Shown: positions 1 through 11,484 of the stretch, in pieces
Layout: each line of letters opens with the position of its first letter
How positions within the stretch are numbered: the first letter of the stretch is position 1
From: Temnothorax longispinosus
Lineage: Eukaryota > Arthropoda > Insecta > Hymenoptera > Formicidae
Assembly: GCF_030848805.1 (NCBI RefSeq)
Contig: NC_092365.1
Coordinates: 18,839,049-18,903,048, forward strand
DNA: 64,000 nt
Direction of reading: 5' to 3'
Made by a program: the position numbers and the translations under genes
Notes under the pieces: model-generated
What the model saw: the letters and a program-made list of their open reading frames with translations, nothing else
The model's database searches: none
Told to the model about the DNA's origin: nothing

Positions 1-600
1 AACATCTGTACGTTATGGAACGTGATGAAATTACGAGACGAAGTGAAGGATCGAGAAAAGGACGCGTGAGCACGTGTCGACCAAGTTGGTTGAGGCGTTA
101 CTCGGACATGACCTCGATATCGGATGTTCATGCTTGACAAGGAATCCGACGCAATTAGGCGAGCGGGGCCCGAGCGCATCGGCGGCAATTACTCCCGGCA
201 CTGCGGTTACACTGCGCCGAGGAGAGAAGTGCATAGCGACGAGAGATGGGGACGGCTGAGCGAGCAAGCGTCAAAACAGCCTCATTAAGGTCATTAGCGT
301 TCGTCCGGCTGCAAAGGCTTTCGCGTAAGAGTAGCGGGTGCATGCTTGTGCACATTGTGCGCTGCGTGCGTCGTCAAAGGAACGCGTTCCGCATCTGCGA
401 AACTGGGCTCGTAACAGCGAGCCCAGTTACGAACTGCAGACGAGGAGACGCGGTCTGTATTTTGCACGAGTAACGCATCTGTACGGTGAAAAACGTCCGA
501 ATGGTACGGCACGAGGCAAGGTTTTCGCCAATTTGCATTCTCGATACTGTTCCGCGATGTAGGCCGCATTCGTACTCCCCGCGTTTGGAAAGCAATTATT
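1..600. other. CpG-rich noncoding block
   Basis: Balanced to GC-rich sequence with overlapping open frames of 60-90 codons on both strands. None resembles a known protein, and the opposing frames suggest chance. The only structured item is the hairpin at 401-428. Confidence 0.5.
401..428. repeat. perfect 11-bp stem hairpin
   Basis: The arms AACTGGGCTCG (401-411) and CGAGCCCAGTT (418-428) are exact reverse complements around a 6-base loop. A perfect 11-bp stem with so short a loop is uncommon by chance in 64 kb. No downstream gene or T-run gives it an obvious role, so I record the structure only. Confidence 0.85.
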
Positions 601-1800
601 GCGGTTCTTACGAATAAGGTGAAGTGAAACTTTTATTATACTATTAAACGTTGGCGTGCACGTCTGAACACATCATGTCCAGATATTTTTGTATACTCAT
701 GAATCATAGTTGCACTTTACAACAATAACTGTTTGAAGTACGTAAAAATTTAAGTATACGTACGATACAAAATAAAAGTCATATATTAAATGAATCAATA
801 AAAGTATGCAATTTCATATTTATAATTAATATATCATAACGAAATTCTAGACACAATATGTTTACTCCAAAAATGCCAAATAAACGTGAATTTAATATAT
901 TATATTAAGACATACATGGCGCTACAAATCAATATGTGTTACATCCCATTGCGAGTTGCTAAATATGGGTTATGCCATTTAATGGGAGTGAACTTTTATT
1001 GAATAAAGTAATTCGATTATCTTTTATGACGCAATTAATTGTGTGGTTTGTATGATAGGTAGGTAGTTAGTATTTGATGCGTAATAAGAAAGGTGTTTAT
1101 TGCTTGCTACGATTATAATGGCAAACGTAAGAGCGACGCTCTGAAAACATCCATTGCAGTTTATTAGGATATTAGTACGTCACCTAGAATGATATACAGA
1201 TGGGCAAATGGATTTTTTGTTCGCGTATGTCGTGGCATATTATATTATATTACGCAGACTTCTATTTATGTCGATCATTAAATGAAACCAGTCGCTTTAA
1301 TTGCTTTCCAGTTCGAGAGCATAAAAAATTAAGAAACAAAAATTAAAAAGTTGCTAATTGATAAGCTAGCAGAAAAAATTTAACCTATCACGCGTATATT
1401 TTTATATTTCCACTCAATTTAATTAAATAACAAAAATTAAAATTCAAGCTTCAAAAATTATTCACAACTTGATTATTCTTATTTAATCATTACCATTATC
1501 TATTATTTCTAATATCCAATTTATAATGTGTATTATGGTAGTAAAATATAATAATTCTGAAAAGTAACGCACACAAACATGTGCGATTCATTACGAGAAT
1601 AAAATATCTACATCTTAATTATAAGAGAATTTTTGTCTCGCAAAAATTACATTCAGTTGTTTCTTTCACTAATTCGGTTCTAATTAAGTTTCGTCATAAA
1701 AATTTATTCTCTAAATCGAGGAGGACGCAGGAAAAGAGCGTCATGTTTCTCTTTGAGAGAACGCTTTGTTGCTTGCTACTTCTGTCTCTACAACTCTAGG
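601..1800. other. AT-rich noncoding block
   Basis: Strongly AT-rich, with many short A and T runs and repeated phrases such as ACAAAAATTAAAA near 1330 and 1427. The only frame over 60 codons (1581-1799) does not begin with ATG and has no recognisable content. Nothing else seen. Confidence 0.6.
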
Positions 1801-3336
1801 CTCGAAAGCTTTCATATTACCTGAAGTGGCAGTTACTTGCGGTTTATCGCATTAAAGTCACGTCGACACATCTTCTCACTCACAATCAGATGTACGTAAT
1901 CTCGTTTAGAATAATTCGGGGAGAAGTGCGAGGCCGCACTAAAATTACCGGAATTACTCAAAACGCGACCGAGCGTCTCGTTGCCACCGCTTCGAAAGGG
2001 TTGCCGCACGTGTAATAATTTGAATAGGCCTCTGACCCTTGTCGAAACAACCCTCTCGTCGACCGAAAAGTTTCGCCTTTATTTAGTGGTTCTGCAAACG
2101 CTCAGTTCGTCAGAGACGGCGGTGAACGAGCTTTTTGTTCCACGGGTTACCCACGTGGCGGGCGAGTTTATAAATTAGAGCGAGGAAACTCGCATCGATT
2201 GTGCAATCAAATTTGCACGCACGGTGATTACAAAGCCGATACCGTTAGACTATGTTTTGTTGCGGCTCTTTGCGCGTGAAAAACTATTTTATCAACGGCT
2301 ATTGCGTGTTCTATTGTAGTTATATAATACGATGGAAACAATCAGAAATAGTTTTCGATTGAAATCAATTTTAATTGACGCACTATTAAATATAAATGGA
2401 ACTATGAATATTATTGAAAGTTGCGACAGATGATTCGAAATGACAATTTCGTCTACACGATGCAATATAACAAATATAACAGCATTTTTTTTATTGAATC
2501 AAACTCTCTAAAATTGTATATGTGAAGAGAAAATAGTGTAAGAGGGTAGTTTCAGCGCCCAAAGCGTATCGAAAGATTAGAAGGACCGTGGAAAGGACAT
2601 CAAGTGCGAAACGAGGAACGTTGAAATTGCGGAGCGAGTGTTGCGGGAGTTGCTGTTACGCACGAGTAACGAGGTATATTATCGCTGCAAGGCAGGCAAG
2701 CAGGTACAACGTTTAACGGCACGTCGTCTCCCCGAGTTCTCAACGCGGAAGATATCCCAGGACCCGTCGTTCCATAAATTCCCGATTCCGCCCGTGCTCT
2801 CGCCGTCTCGTCAGCCGTACCGTCTGCCTTCCGTGACGCTAACTTTCATACGGCCGTAGAAATCCGAAACTTCGGGGCTGTATCGCGTTCGCGGGATGCC
2901 GTTCGCCTGACGCCTATACCCGCCTGCTCGACTCGCCGGTTCGGCATGGCGCGGTGTGGCGCGACGCAGTGCGACGCGTCGCGTTGCATCATGTTGCAGT
3001 GGGTTTCTCGCCCGATCGTTACTCACGTCGCGCCCGAATAACGCGTGCGACTGAGACTCGTTACGCCGAAATACCGCGCAACCGAAAGACGTGACGTATG
3101 ACACAGCGCGGCCCGCACGAACGGTCCATATATCCGTCGGAGACGAGCCGTTAATTGTAGACCCCCCCTGCGTCACGTCCGGTCCGGTCCGGAGAGGGTC
3201 GCGGTTCACTTACGAATCGAATGCCTGGAAATCGCGATCGCGTGTCACGTTTCCCCTATGGTCGCCGCTATGAATATGTGATCTTGCTATATATTTTTTA
3301 TATTAAAGACATGACTTATAATCTCTTGGTTTTCAG
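1801..3336. other. mixed block, CpG-rich at 2530-3270
   Basis: An AT-rich dip at about 2290-2530 is followed by a CpG-rich stretch with GCGACG-like repetition near 2955-2990. A TATAAA at 2169-2174 has no gene or initiator beside it, so I do not call a promoter. The 132-codon minus-strand frame at 2811-3209 lies wholly in the CpG-rich part and looks like chance. Confidence 0.5.
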
Positions 3337-3435
3337 ATCGGATATTCGTCGCTTGAACAAATTCTGTTTTTGGGACGACTGACATTTTACCGAAAGATAT
3401 TTATTTGTACGCGGATGTTTGAACTTTCATCATAA
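3337..3435 (+). CDS. possible terminal exon (weak)
   Basis: A pyrimidine-rich tract ending in TTTTCAG (AG at 3335-3336) is followed by 32 open codons and a TAA. The peptide is hydrophobic and mixed, including LEQILFLGRLTFYRK, with no recognised family. An open run of this length after any AG is not rare, so only the acceptor quality sets it apart. I found no matching upstream exon. Confidence 0.1.
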   Translation: MGYSSLEQILFLGRLTFYRKIFICTRMFELSS

Positions 3436-3850
3436 GTAATTAAACGTATATAGGAAGTTTCGCGCGCGCGATATTTGATATTTATTTTTCATATTTTCCA
3501 CGTAACGATGATATACCTCAAAGTAAACTTTGAACTGAACGAGCCCCAAACACGATTACTTTCATACTGATCACATCGAGTTTCATCCGATTAAAATCTG
3601 ATATTTATTTAACAAGGATCATCGGCGGCAGTGTACAGCTGAAAAAGAGAGTCAAGTTCGATAAAGGGAACGTAACGACTTTCACCATGATATATAAATT
3701 GCCCGGGTAAATCGTGTTTCGGTTCGCGGTAATTCGCACGGACACGTCCGGTATGTTCCGGTTCGTCCGAGCGAATGAAACCGTTTCGAACAGTCTGAAA
3801 CGATAACTGTACGTCAGGTGGAACTGTACGTTGCTGCTACCAGACAGCCA

Positions 3851-3893
3851 AGAGAGAGAGAGAGAGAGAGAGAGAGTGAGAGTGAGAGAGAGA
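3851..3893. repeat. (AG)n microsatellite
   Basis: Thirteen uninterrupted AG units at 3851-3876, then AG units broken by GTG steps. It makes serine/leucine runs in overlapping reading frames, which are artefacts of the repeat. Confidence 0.95.
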
Positions 3894-5079
3894 AATGAAA
3901 GATAATTCCATTTGGGTTCATGGTGGATCTCTCGCGTACCTCTCCTGCGCGTACGTTCCACGTTCGCGCGTAACGCGCGGGTTATGCGGCCCCGTGGGAG
4001 ATAGTTTCCCGTCGTTTTCGCATCGAAAACGGCTAGGCCGAAGAGCGACGCGTCCCGTCTTGCGAGCCGAATACAAATGCGCGCCGATGATAGGGCCAGG
4101 CCGTGCCCCGAAAATTCAGACGTATTTGTTACGCACGACCGCGCCCGTCCATAATAATGCGGCGCGAATCTAATCTCTGGGGCCCTATCGCTGATACCGG
4201 CGCGTCCCTTCGACCATGATTCGTAGCCTCAGTCTAGCCGGGGGATTTCGGATTTCGTGGCACGGCCGAGGGCAAGGCGCTCAGTAATTTCCTTAGCGCG
4301 ATCTGTATCGCCGTGATTAGTTTCCCTAACTGTCTCGGATGAGAATTTTAAAAGGGTTAAGCTTTGTTAGAGATGCACGTCTCTTTTCTCCAGCTTATTA
4401 TGGCTGAGACAAATAAAATAATTTTGATCATTTCGCATTTCGCAATTTCTTAATAATAATTGCACGAGTATTTTTATGCCTGTGTAATGAGTCTTTGTTA
4501 TAATCATCACGTCATTATTAAGTTGTATGCTGTTAATCATGGAGCTATCGTACAGTAATAAATCTTTTAATACGAGGATATGTATAACGACACAACAATA
4601 TTAAGAAAATAATTTCTCTTTTATTCCTTATATTTCTTTAATACTGCGTTGTAATTACTAGCACGAATAAGTCTCCAGCCAAATGGATGTTGCTTAATGG
4701 ATTTAACCCACGGGTTAATCAAATGAAACATCTTCATACATATCAGCAGTGCACAGTACTCGTAAATATGAGAATCATATCTTGTAGAAGCGGTGTCAGA
4801 TGTGAGCATAAAGAAACTAAGTTCTAGCGAGAATAACGCTATATATCTTACACTCGTCTCTCGTTAATTACGCAGGAAAGCTCCTTACGGTTATTCCACG
4901 GATCAATCGAGCGTTCTCTCTAAAATGAGGTCGCCGACCTTTCTCTTGTTCTATCTTGGGAATCCGGAGGACCGTTTCAGTCGCTATTCGCGCTCCTACC
5001 AAAGTCGAAACGTTTAGATCTCTGTCTCATTATCCCAGCCACGCTGACTTATTCGTTTGCACAAATTAATGCCTCGATA

Positions 5080-5099
5080 GTAGCCGTGGCAGGGTTAAT
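5080..5099 (+). repeat. dispersed 20-mer, copy 1
   Basis: GTAGCCGTGGCAGGGTTAAT matches 43634-43653 at 19 of 20 positions in the same orientation. The flanks do not align over any useful length. It may be a shared regulatory word, an eroded repeat, or chance. Confidence 0.5.
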
Positions 5100-5743
5100 G
5101 CTGCGTAATATGTAACCACCGAGCTGCGCACGGGTTAAAAATAACGGCACGGATTTAAAGTGTCGCGTTACACCGAGTGAACGACTGACACGCATGGCAT
5201 GCGTTAACCGTGCTCTAACGCTCTGGAGGGATCATGTATCGCTCTACTAGTAGACATTTCAGCACACAACACTGTTGCATGAAGTCGACCGGGCAGATAC
5301 AGAACAAAAATGCATCGAGCGAGACTAATTGCGAGACGAGCGATGACAAGGTTTGTCGAGGAAAAGTTTAAAGGCCGTCTTGTCGAGATAATCTACGTTA
5401 CTCTTGAGAACGTTACGCGGAATCCCCCCCGTCAGAACTTTTCGGATCTAAAAGTCTAACGTCGCCAATCTCGTTACGGCGAAGTGCATTGCGGCAGGAG
5501 AGCAATCAGAAGAATTAGAATCTCGAGAAAAAGCGTCGCTTATATATTTAAATGTAATTGAATATCAGTTACTGGAAATTTTAGCGTGGAAAAATATCTA
5601 ATTTTGATAATGTTAAACGAAAAATATTTAACGAGTATTCCTCGCATTTGCTTCATGTGCAAATAAAGAATGAAATGAACTAATTTTATTGTATCACACT
5701 TACAGGAAGTATATAAATAAAGTAACCGTTATTTCTTTTTTAG

Positions 5744-5825
5744 ATATCACGTGTGTGAGGTAACGGCATTGCGCGATAATAAAACCATATGCAAAGTCGA
5801 TGTACCACGAGTAAATTTAACGACG
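5744..5825 (+). CDS. candidate internal exon, unknown protein
   Basis: A strong acceptor, pyrimidines ending CTTTTTTAG at 5743, opens an 82-base stretch that ends at a good donor, ACG|GTGAGA (GT at 5826). Read from 5745 it gives 27 codons without a stop, including CEVTALRDNKTICKV and an N-glycosylation-like NLT. It ends on a codon boundary. Joined to the candidate at 6700 the frame stays open to a stop. I do not recognise a family; the YxxC spacing does not fit an immunoglobulin F strand properly. Both splice sites were judged by eye, and pairs this good will occur by chance in 64 kb. Confidence 0.2.
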
Positions 5826-6251
5826 GTGAGAGAGGATTTTTCTGACGATGCATCACGGGCGCATCCGGTTTGCCTTGATACAAGTTTAATCATATTCACG
5901 CGCCCGCTCGTATATATATTAACGAGACACGGCCCGTCCGTCGCATTTAATATTTACCTGAGGATCATTTCCGCTCGTTTAATTAAAGCGTACCAGCTGC
6001 CACTTTCTTCCTACAGCCACGATCGGCTCCCAGGATCTGCACGAACGGTATTTACTGAGCGTGATTCGCAACGAAATTAAATCGGCACGTCCAATCTACC
6101 TCTCCCTTTCGGTGTTACCCTTTCACCCTTCGATGTCACCCCGTCGTTGTCATGGTATATTTTCGTTTTTGAGCCTTCAAGTCAAAGAGCAAAAAAAGTA
6201 TCTAAAATTTATTCTTGTTACCATTTCTCTCCGCGAATTGTAATAACTAAC

Positions 6252-6391
6252 AAAAGTATGTAGTCAATAAAAGTTGATCGCCAGTGATGAAATAATTAGG
6301 TATAGTTAAACGGCCTGACTGGCAAGTTTTAATTAAGCATAACACAACGACGTTTCGACCACTATTTTAACTATACCTAAAAGTATGTAGT
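6252..6391. mobile_element. small foldback insert with 13-bp direct repeats
   Basis: AAAAGTATGTAGT occurs at 6252-6264 and again at 6379-6391, like a target duplication. Between them, TTAGGTATAGTTAAA (6296-6310) and its exact reverse complement (6366-6380) form a 15-bp inverted pair around a 55-base centre containing CAACGACGTTTCGACC. From memory, a GTCGAAACG-type word is common at the ends of Penelope-like retroelements, but neither reverse transcriptase nor a complete hammerhead core (no CTGATGA) is present. A non-autonomous remnant is the most I can claim. Confidence 0.5.
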
Positions 6392-6699
6392 ATGTACAGT
6401 ATTAAAAATTTCCTTTTTATGTTTTGTCAACTATCTTGACTACTTTTCTACGTGTTGTTGTCTTAAAATAAAAATTTTACACTACACTAAATTTTACATT
6501 AAAATTTTATTATTAAAGTAACTTTTAGAATAACGTTTTTTTTAACATTCGTAGACCAGTTGTGAGCGATTTCTAAAGCTGATTTCTACATGGACAACAT
6601 TATTGTAGACTGCGGTCAGTCGGAATAAAAATAGCCTCGCCATATGACCGTTGATTCATTCCTATGGATTCTTTTTTCATCTATTTTCTGCTTCTACAG

Positions 6700-6777
6700 A
6701 TTTTCAATTTGCTGGTACGAGCGACCAGATTGGCATCGGTATCCGATGTCGCGTCTTTTGACGCTTCACCGCGGTGA
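6700..6777 (+). CDS. candidate terminal exon, unknown protein
   Basis: An excellent acceptor (long pyrimidine tract ending CTTCTACAG at 6699) opens 25 codons followed by TGA at 6775-6777. It is in phase with the candidate exon ending at 5825, implying an 874-base intron that contains the foldback insert at 6252-6391. The peptide includes LLVRATRLASVSDV. A second frame is also open here, giving tryptophan-rich sequence from an upstream ATG at 6644, so the reading is ambiguous. No family recognised. Confidence 0.18.
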   Translation: MFNLLVRATRLASVSDVASFDASPR

Positions 6778-8580
6778 ATTCCTTCAGCATGCCTTTAGGT
6801 CCACATTATTTGTCCCTGTTCAACCGACTCTGACTTCTTTGATACAGACTCACAGTACGTTTTTATGCAAAAATTATGATAATCACAGCATATAAGCGTT
6901 CTATAGATAGTATCATAAATTCTATATTTTTATTGCGTATTTTAGACTTTCGTGAAATAATAATAAATATTGACTATGAAAATAACTATATCTCGATTAC
7001 ACTTTCAATAAAATTTTTGTTTTCTCCTGCTTTCACTGTATATCACTACCCAAGCATGAAAGTTTGTCACATATAAAAGATTGTCTTGACAAAAGCAAAC
7101 TTTCTCTAGAATATTACATGATATCGATTTTAGGATGCTATTTTTGTAATTTAAATTTCGGGAAGCTTTTCTAACGGAATAAGGGCATGGAAGATAAAAG
7201 CTCTGTCAAGCTGTAACAGCCCTTTAGCGGCATGGACGCAACTTGATATATGGCGACGAAGAACTGTCCCGTGCTGTCCGACACGATGGCTGACGAGGAC
7301 GTGTACATCGCTCGCGTGAACGAACAAGCGTGCTAGTAAATCGTTGTAACTACTTGCCGACTCGCCGCTTCGCAGATTGAGCGAAGGCACGACATATGTA
7401 CATATATATGTGTATACGACGATACTGAATGTGCTGACGTCTCCGCAAAGTGTACGCACACTTTCCATTTCTGTAATTTCAAAGAGGTCAAGCGTGTGCC
7501 GTCTCGCTTCGCCTTTCTATCCGTCTTTCCCGTCTTTTTCCTTTTTTTTTTCTCGATCTCACATTCGTTTGCGTCTTGCTGAGTTTAGACGCGATAACAT
7601 ATTACTCCGCTATTACTTTACGCTAAAGAAATGGACGCATTAACGAAGGATGTCGTTATGGTAATAATGCCTTTATAGGTATAGAATTTATTGTATTTTG
7701 CGATTTCGTAAGGACGCTTATAATAAATCTCAGAATTGTACATATTTGACTTTGATATAGAATGTCGGATAATCTACAAATAAACTTCTATATGTTTTTC
7801 TTGATATTTAAATTTAAAAAATAATAGGAACATTTTAACGATTTTTACAAATATGAATTTTCCGATATTATATTATCGGATTATATCACAAATGAAAAAT
7901 GTAATTGTTCGAATATTCAAACATTTTTACGAAGCAGATCCGGCGGTGTTAATACGCGATTAATCTGACTCCTGTCCGATCGCAAATAAACCGATTTATT
8001 CGCCGACAGGTACGAAATTTTAATTGTGCGAAAGCTTCGATTTAATTAAAAGACCGGTTGTGAGAGCGATGAGAGACGTTCGGTCCGGAAGCGCTTATCG
8101 CGGTTACAGGCGAAAAGGGTAGCGGTGGCAAAAGGCGGCCCGAGAGAGAACGAGAGACCAGGAATAAGAGGAAGATCGATATAGGCGGGCCGCTATAGAC
8201 GGATGGGCCGCAAGCTTTATCCGAACGTTCCAATTACCAGGTTCAAATCGCGGATCTCCGAGTTCATTTGTAGGTACATACACGTAGGCACAGTACCGAG
8301 GGTTCGCGAAGCAGAACGGAGAAGACACACGCGAACGCGAATGCAAACGTGAACGCGAACCGCGCGCTTCCCGGGCGGGAGATAGCATCGGACGGGAGCC
8401 GAGCCATGTAATTGATTCAGAGGTAAAACAATGAGCCTCTATGTGGAACCGTACTGCATATACTGCACTTTGACCAAAAGGTACGACCAAACTGCGAGAA
8501 CATTTACAGCTTCTAGCAGAAAGGGTATTAGAAATTCATTACGTGAAAGAGAAAGAGAGAAAAAGAGAGAGGAAGCATGT
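6778..8580. other. noncoding mosaic
   Basis: AT-rich at 6860-7140 and 7660-7930; CpG-rich at 8040-8420. An alternating palindrome ACATATATATGT lies near 7400 and a T-run at about 7540. A GGTTCAAATC word near 8238 resembles a tRNA B box, but no cloverleaf can be built around it. A purine-rich GA tract occupies about 8546-8576. Confidence 0.5.
8546..8576. repeat. imperfect (GA)n tract
   Basis: Purine-only stretch of GAAAGAGA-like units with interruptions, part of the microsatellite texture of the region. Confidence 0.8.
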
Positions 8581-10068
8581 TAATGTGTAATGATTGCTGA
8601 CGGGACAATTAATTGATAAGAGAAGAAGAGAAAAAGAAATTAATGAATTAGTTAAAATAAAACAAAATTGTATCGTTACTATTGTTATTATCAAGTCAAT
8701 ATAATTTTCTGATATATTTTGTCCAAAATGATTATACGTACTAATAATAAAATTAACAATCGTAATGAAACGTTCAAATACGGCAAAGAATAGAAGCGTT
8801 TTCTATTATCAGTTAGACGGCGAAGAGGAAATTCAAAGCGGTAGTAGAAACGTAGTTCGTCATTGTTATTTGGCCACTGACGATGCGTGTTCCGGTTTCG
8901 CGTGCGCACAACGAATGCAAATGTAGATGCAATACGCGCGTCAATCGAACAAAGTGGATAACGTTATCGCGAGCGGGGGAGAGAGAGAAGTCGGGAAAAA
9001 GTCGGGAGAGAGAGAGAGAGAGAGACTTTTATTATAATAATCTGCAGAGCCCGCACACGCAACTGAAAGCACACGTTCCGCGATCTCTTTCTTTTTTTCA
9101 CTTTTTTCCGCTGACAAACCACCCCATTCGCTATGCGCTACGCCAACGACTACCGAGAGATGCACTTCATCACAGGTCTTTGCGAGTTTACATCAGAGAA
9201 GGAAAGAAAGTTCGTGGTGAACGCGTGAGCGGTTAACATACGTCGTCACTGTTTCTCAACAGCTTCGTAAATTCGCAAAGCTTAACGATTTTAGTCGCAT
9301 AATGTAATTTCAAAATATAATACATCAAGAGACAAAAAAAGCACGATTTTACGAGAAAAATAGTAATGGATTTGTAATGTAATGACGGTCTAGCGAGATT
9401 GGAAGAATGAGGAAATTTTTCAATACAGACGTGTGCAATTTCTTTTTCCGTCATCTCAATTAAACTAGACTAATATAATCCTCATGTTGAAATTTCAATT
9501 TTAGAGCTAATTATATATATTTTTTTAAATTTCTAATACTAAACATATCTAAGCATTCTAATATTGGAAAATGGCCAGAATTAAACAAAATGTCATGTGT
9601 AATTATATTTTAAAAATTTTTATATCATAACAAGTGGATCAATTTCATGCTTAATGGAAAAGGTATCAAATATGACAGAATGCAAGTCCGAAAAATAGTG
9701 CGAAAAATAATCATGAAGTGCCTCCTTAGCAAGAAGTAGTGCAGAAGAACAAAAGATCTTAATTTATTATAAGCTGCACCGCAGTGACATATACTCTTAC
9801 GACATACTCTTACGAATACTTGATGCACGTGTAATTATGCCTAATTGTAAGATGAAGGAAAAAGAGAAAAAGTACTCGCTGCGAAGAACAAAAGATGAAA
9901 GGTGACGAACGGAGCGTTACCTTCGTTTGCTACGCACGGTGCTATGAAAAACGGAACGAAATCGAGGCTTTTTGTGTAAAGATGTTCGAGTGCAGCCACG
10001 TGTATGCATGCACGTATGTACTGTGAATACAACGGGACTTCATAGTAGCTGTGCAATTCATTAAAGCT
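8581..10068. other. mostly AT-rich noncoding block
   Basis: AT-rich at 8581-8880 and 9240-9870 around a GC-rich island at 8880-9230 that holds the (GA)n tract at 9005. Opposing frames at 8883-9236 and 8941-9165 overlap over the repeat and are not credible. Confidence 0.5.
9005..9025. repeat. (GA)n microsatellite
   Basis: Ten uninterrupted GA units between GTCGG and CTTTT. Confidence 0.95.
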
Positions 10069-10251
10069 ATGTTTCTGTCGCCTATACTTCTTTCTTTTCT
10101 AGTGACATCCTACGATGACGATGATTACGACGGTAATAATGATAAGAAAGATGAAAATAATGGCCGGTGCAAAAGGTTGGATAGCACAATATATACAATA
10201 CGTGTTGTTCATCTTAACATCCGTATTACAAAGAGCTTAAACTTGATCTAA
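10069..10251 (+). CDS. possible small secreted peptide
   Basis: An ATG at 10069 starts 60 codons. The first 15 residues (MFLSPILLSFLVTSY) look like a short signal peptide, followed by an acidic run (DDDDYD) and a dibasic-containing GRCKR. The acidic part comes from a GAY-rich DNA stretch, so it could be low-complexity chance rather than selection. There is no clear promoter or polyadenylation context, and no known peptide family is recognised. Confidence 0.15.
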   Translation: MFLSPILLSFLVTSYDDDDYDGNNDKKDENNGRCKRLDSTIYTIRVVHLNIRITKSLNLI

Positions 10252-11265
10252 AAAAGCATACGCGAAATGTTTCGTAACTTCTATAATATTATAACGTTAA
10301 TACGTGCGATATGAAAGTAACATTTTCTCAAGTGTTATTATTATTCCCTGCATCTGTATGTAGCTGAAGAAATTCGCTTACGTCGTGCAAGCGCGGCAAT
10401 CATATTTTCTTAACGAACGTCGGAAAAGTCGCACATTGCTTCGCGAGCTTTTCCTTCAAAAGGGGGGTTCAGAAATCTCTCAACCATCGTGTGAAACTGG
10501 TAGCACCATCTGTGCAACGATGCTGCAACCCCACATCGAGACGTTAATTTCCCCCGAGGTGGTTGCACCGACGTGCATACGAGAACGCGATGCACCTGGA
10601 GCCGCGCGATCGTTCGCGGAACATCCTTTGGAGGCATTCACGTCGCACGCGAGCTTCGATCTAGATGTGCTGCCGACAGAACAAAGAAGACCGTGGAGCG
10701 CCGGCTGCTACATTCGTTACCGTTTTTCACTTCGTGTCCGCAAAACTCGGCGAAAGGAATCTCGTTGTAATGCATTCGGTATGCACGCCGCGGTTTCTCT
10801 TACCCCTAGATGGATGCTGCGTTACGAAAAAAAAACAAACGATTTTAAGTTCATAGAAATCAGAGAGCAACACGTTCGTGATGCTGACGAAAGTAGTTTA
10901 TAAAAAAAAAAGAAAGCTTTGCTCTTTTCTACTCGTGAGAAAAGAAGATTCAATTTCTATCGCGAAACAAAACCGTAAGCGAGATTCTTTTAAAAAGAAA
11001 ACCGCGCTTTTCGCATACCTTGCTTCAGCGATACATTAATGATGCAACACGCCGTCGAAAGGAGCGCACGTATATACCGAAAAGAGATAAATGCTCTCGT
11101 GTCTCTCTGCATCCTTTTGCGCGAGAAATGGATCGTACGTTAGCGAGAGTGAATCGCGCGGTTGTGTGAAATAGAAAGAAAGAGAAATAGAGAGAGCGAG
11201 AAAGGATCTGTCGGTTTGCCGTGGTCGCTCGGTTTCCGCGAAAGTCATCGTGACTAATCAGCGTA
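10252..11265. other. noncoding mosaic
   Basis: Holds a 172-codon frame at 10385-10903, the longest near here, but it begins at GTG, has opposing frames, and shows no domain. Purine-rich tracts lie at 11165-11200. No splice-supported exon found. Confidence 0.45.
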
Positions 11266-11300
11266 ATGACGATCGCGCTGAAGAGTGCCGCGACTGCTGC

Positions 11301-11303
<3 letters not shown>

Positions 11304-11337
<34 letters not shown>
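11304..11337. repeat. (GGC)n trinucleotide repeat
   Basis: Eleven uninterrupted GGC units. In the frame starting at the ATG at 11266 they read as an alanine run; in the next frame they read as arginine. The 72-codon frame around it has no other distinctive feature, so I treat it as a microsatellite rather than a gene. Confidence 0.95.
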
Positions 11338-11338
<1 letters not shown>

Positions 11339-11484
11339 CAACGACGTGCGCACAAATTATTGAGAGCTACCATCGTGACGGGTTCCGGCAGGTGCAAATT
11401 GCATTGGCGCACCGTGTTATTGTCAGTTCGTCAGACACGAAGTTCGTCAGCACAGATATTCCTGGAACGCACGAAATTATTTGA

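Larger units (their letters stand above)
3436..5743. other. noncoding mosaic
   Basis: CpG-rich at 3700-4330 and 4860-5500, AT-rich between. Contains the (AG)n tract at 3851 and one of two near-identical 20-mers (5080-5099) discussed in the findings. Open frames here (for example 3605-3961 minus and 3895-4173 plus) run through the microsatellite and look spurious. Confidence 0.5.

Noticed and set aside
2169..2174. TATAAA promoter
   Set aside because: There is no initiator or downstream gene; such a word is expected many times in AT-rich DNA.
6252..6391. Intact hammerhead ribozyme
   Set aside because: A GTCGAAACG word is present on the minus strand, but the CTGATGA half of the core is missing.
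8238..8247. tRNA B-box-like GGTTCAAATC
   Set aside because: No acceptor stem or A box can be placed around it.
10385..10903. 172-codon plus-strand frame
   Set aside because: It starts at GTG, shares the DNA with other open frames and shows no domain or splice support.
11266..11484. Alanine-run frame
   Set aside because: The run is the (GGC)n microsatellite; the flanking sequence is not recognisable.
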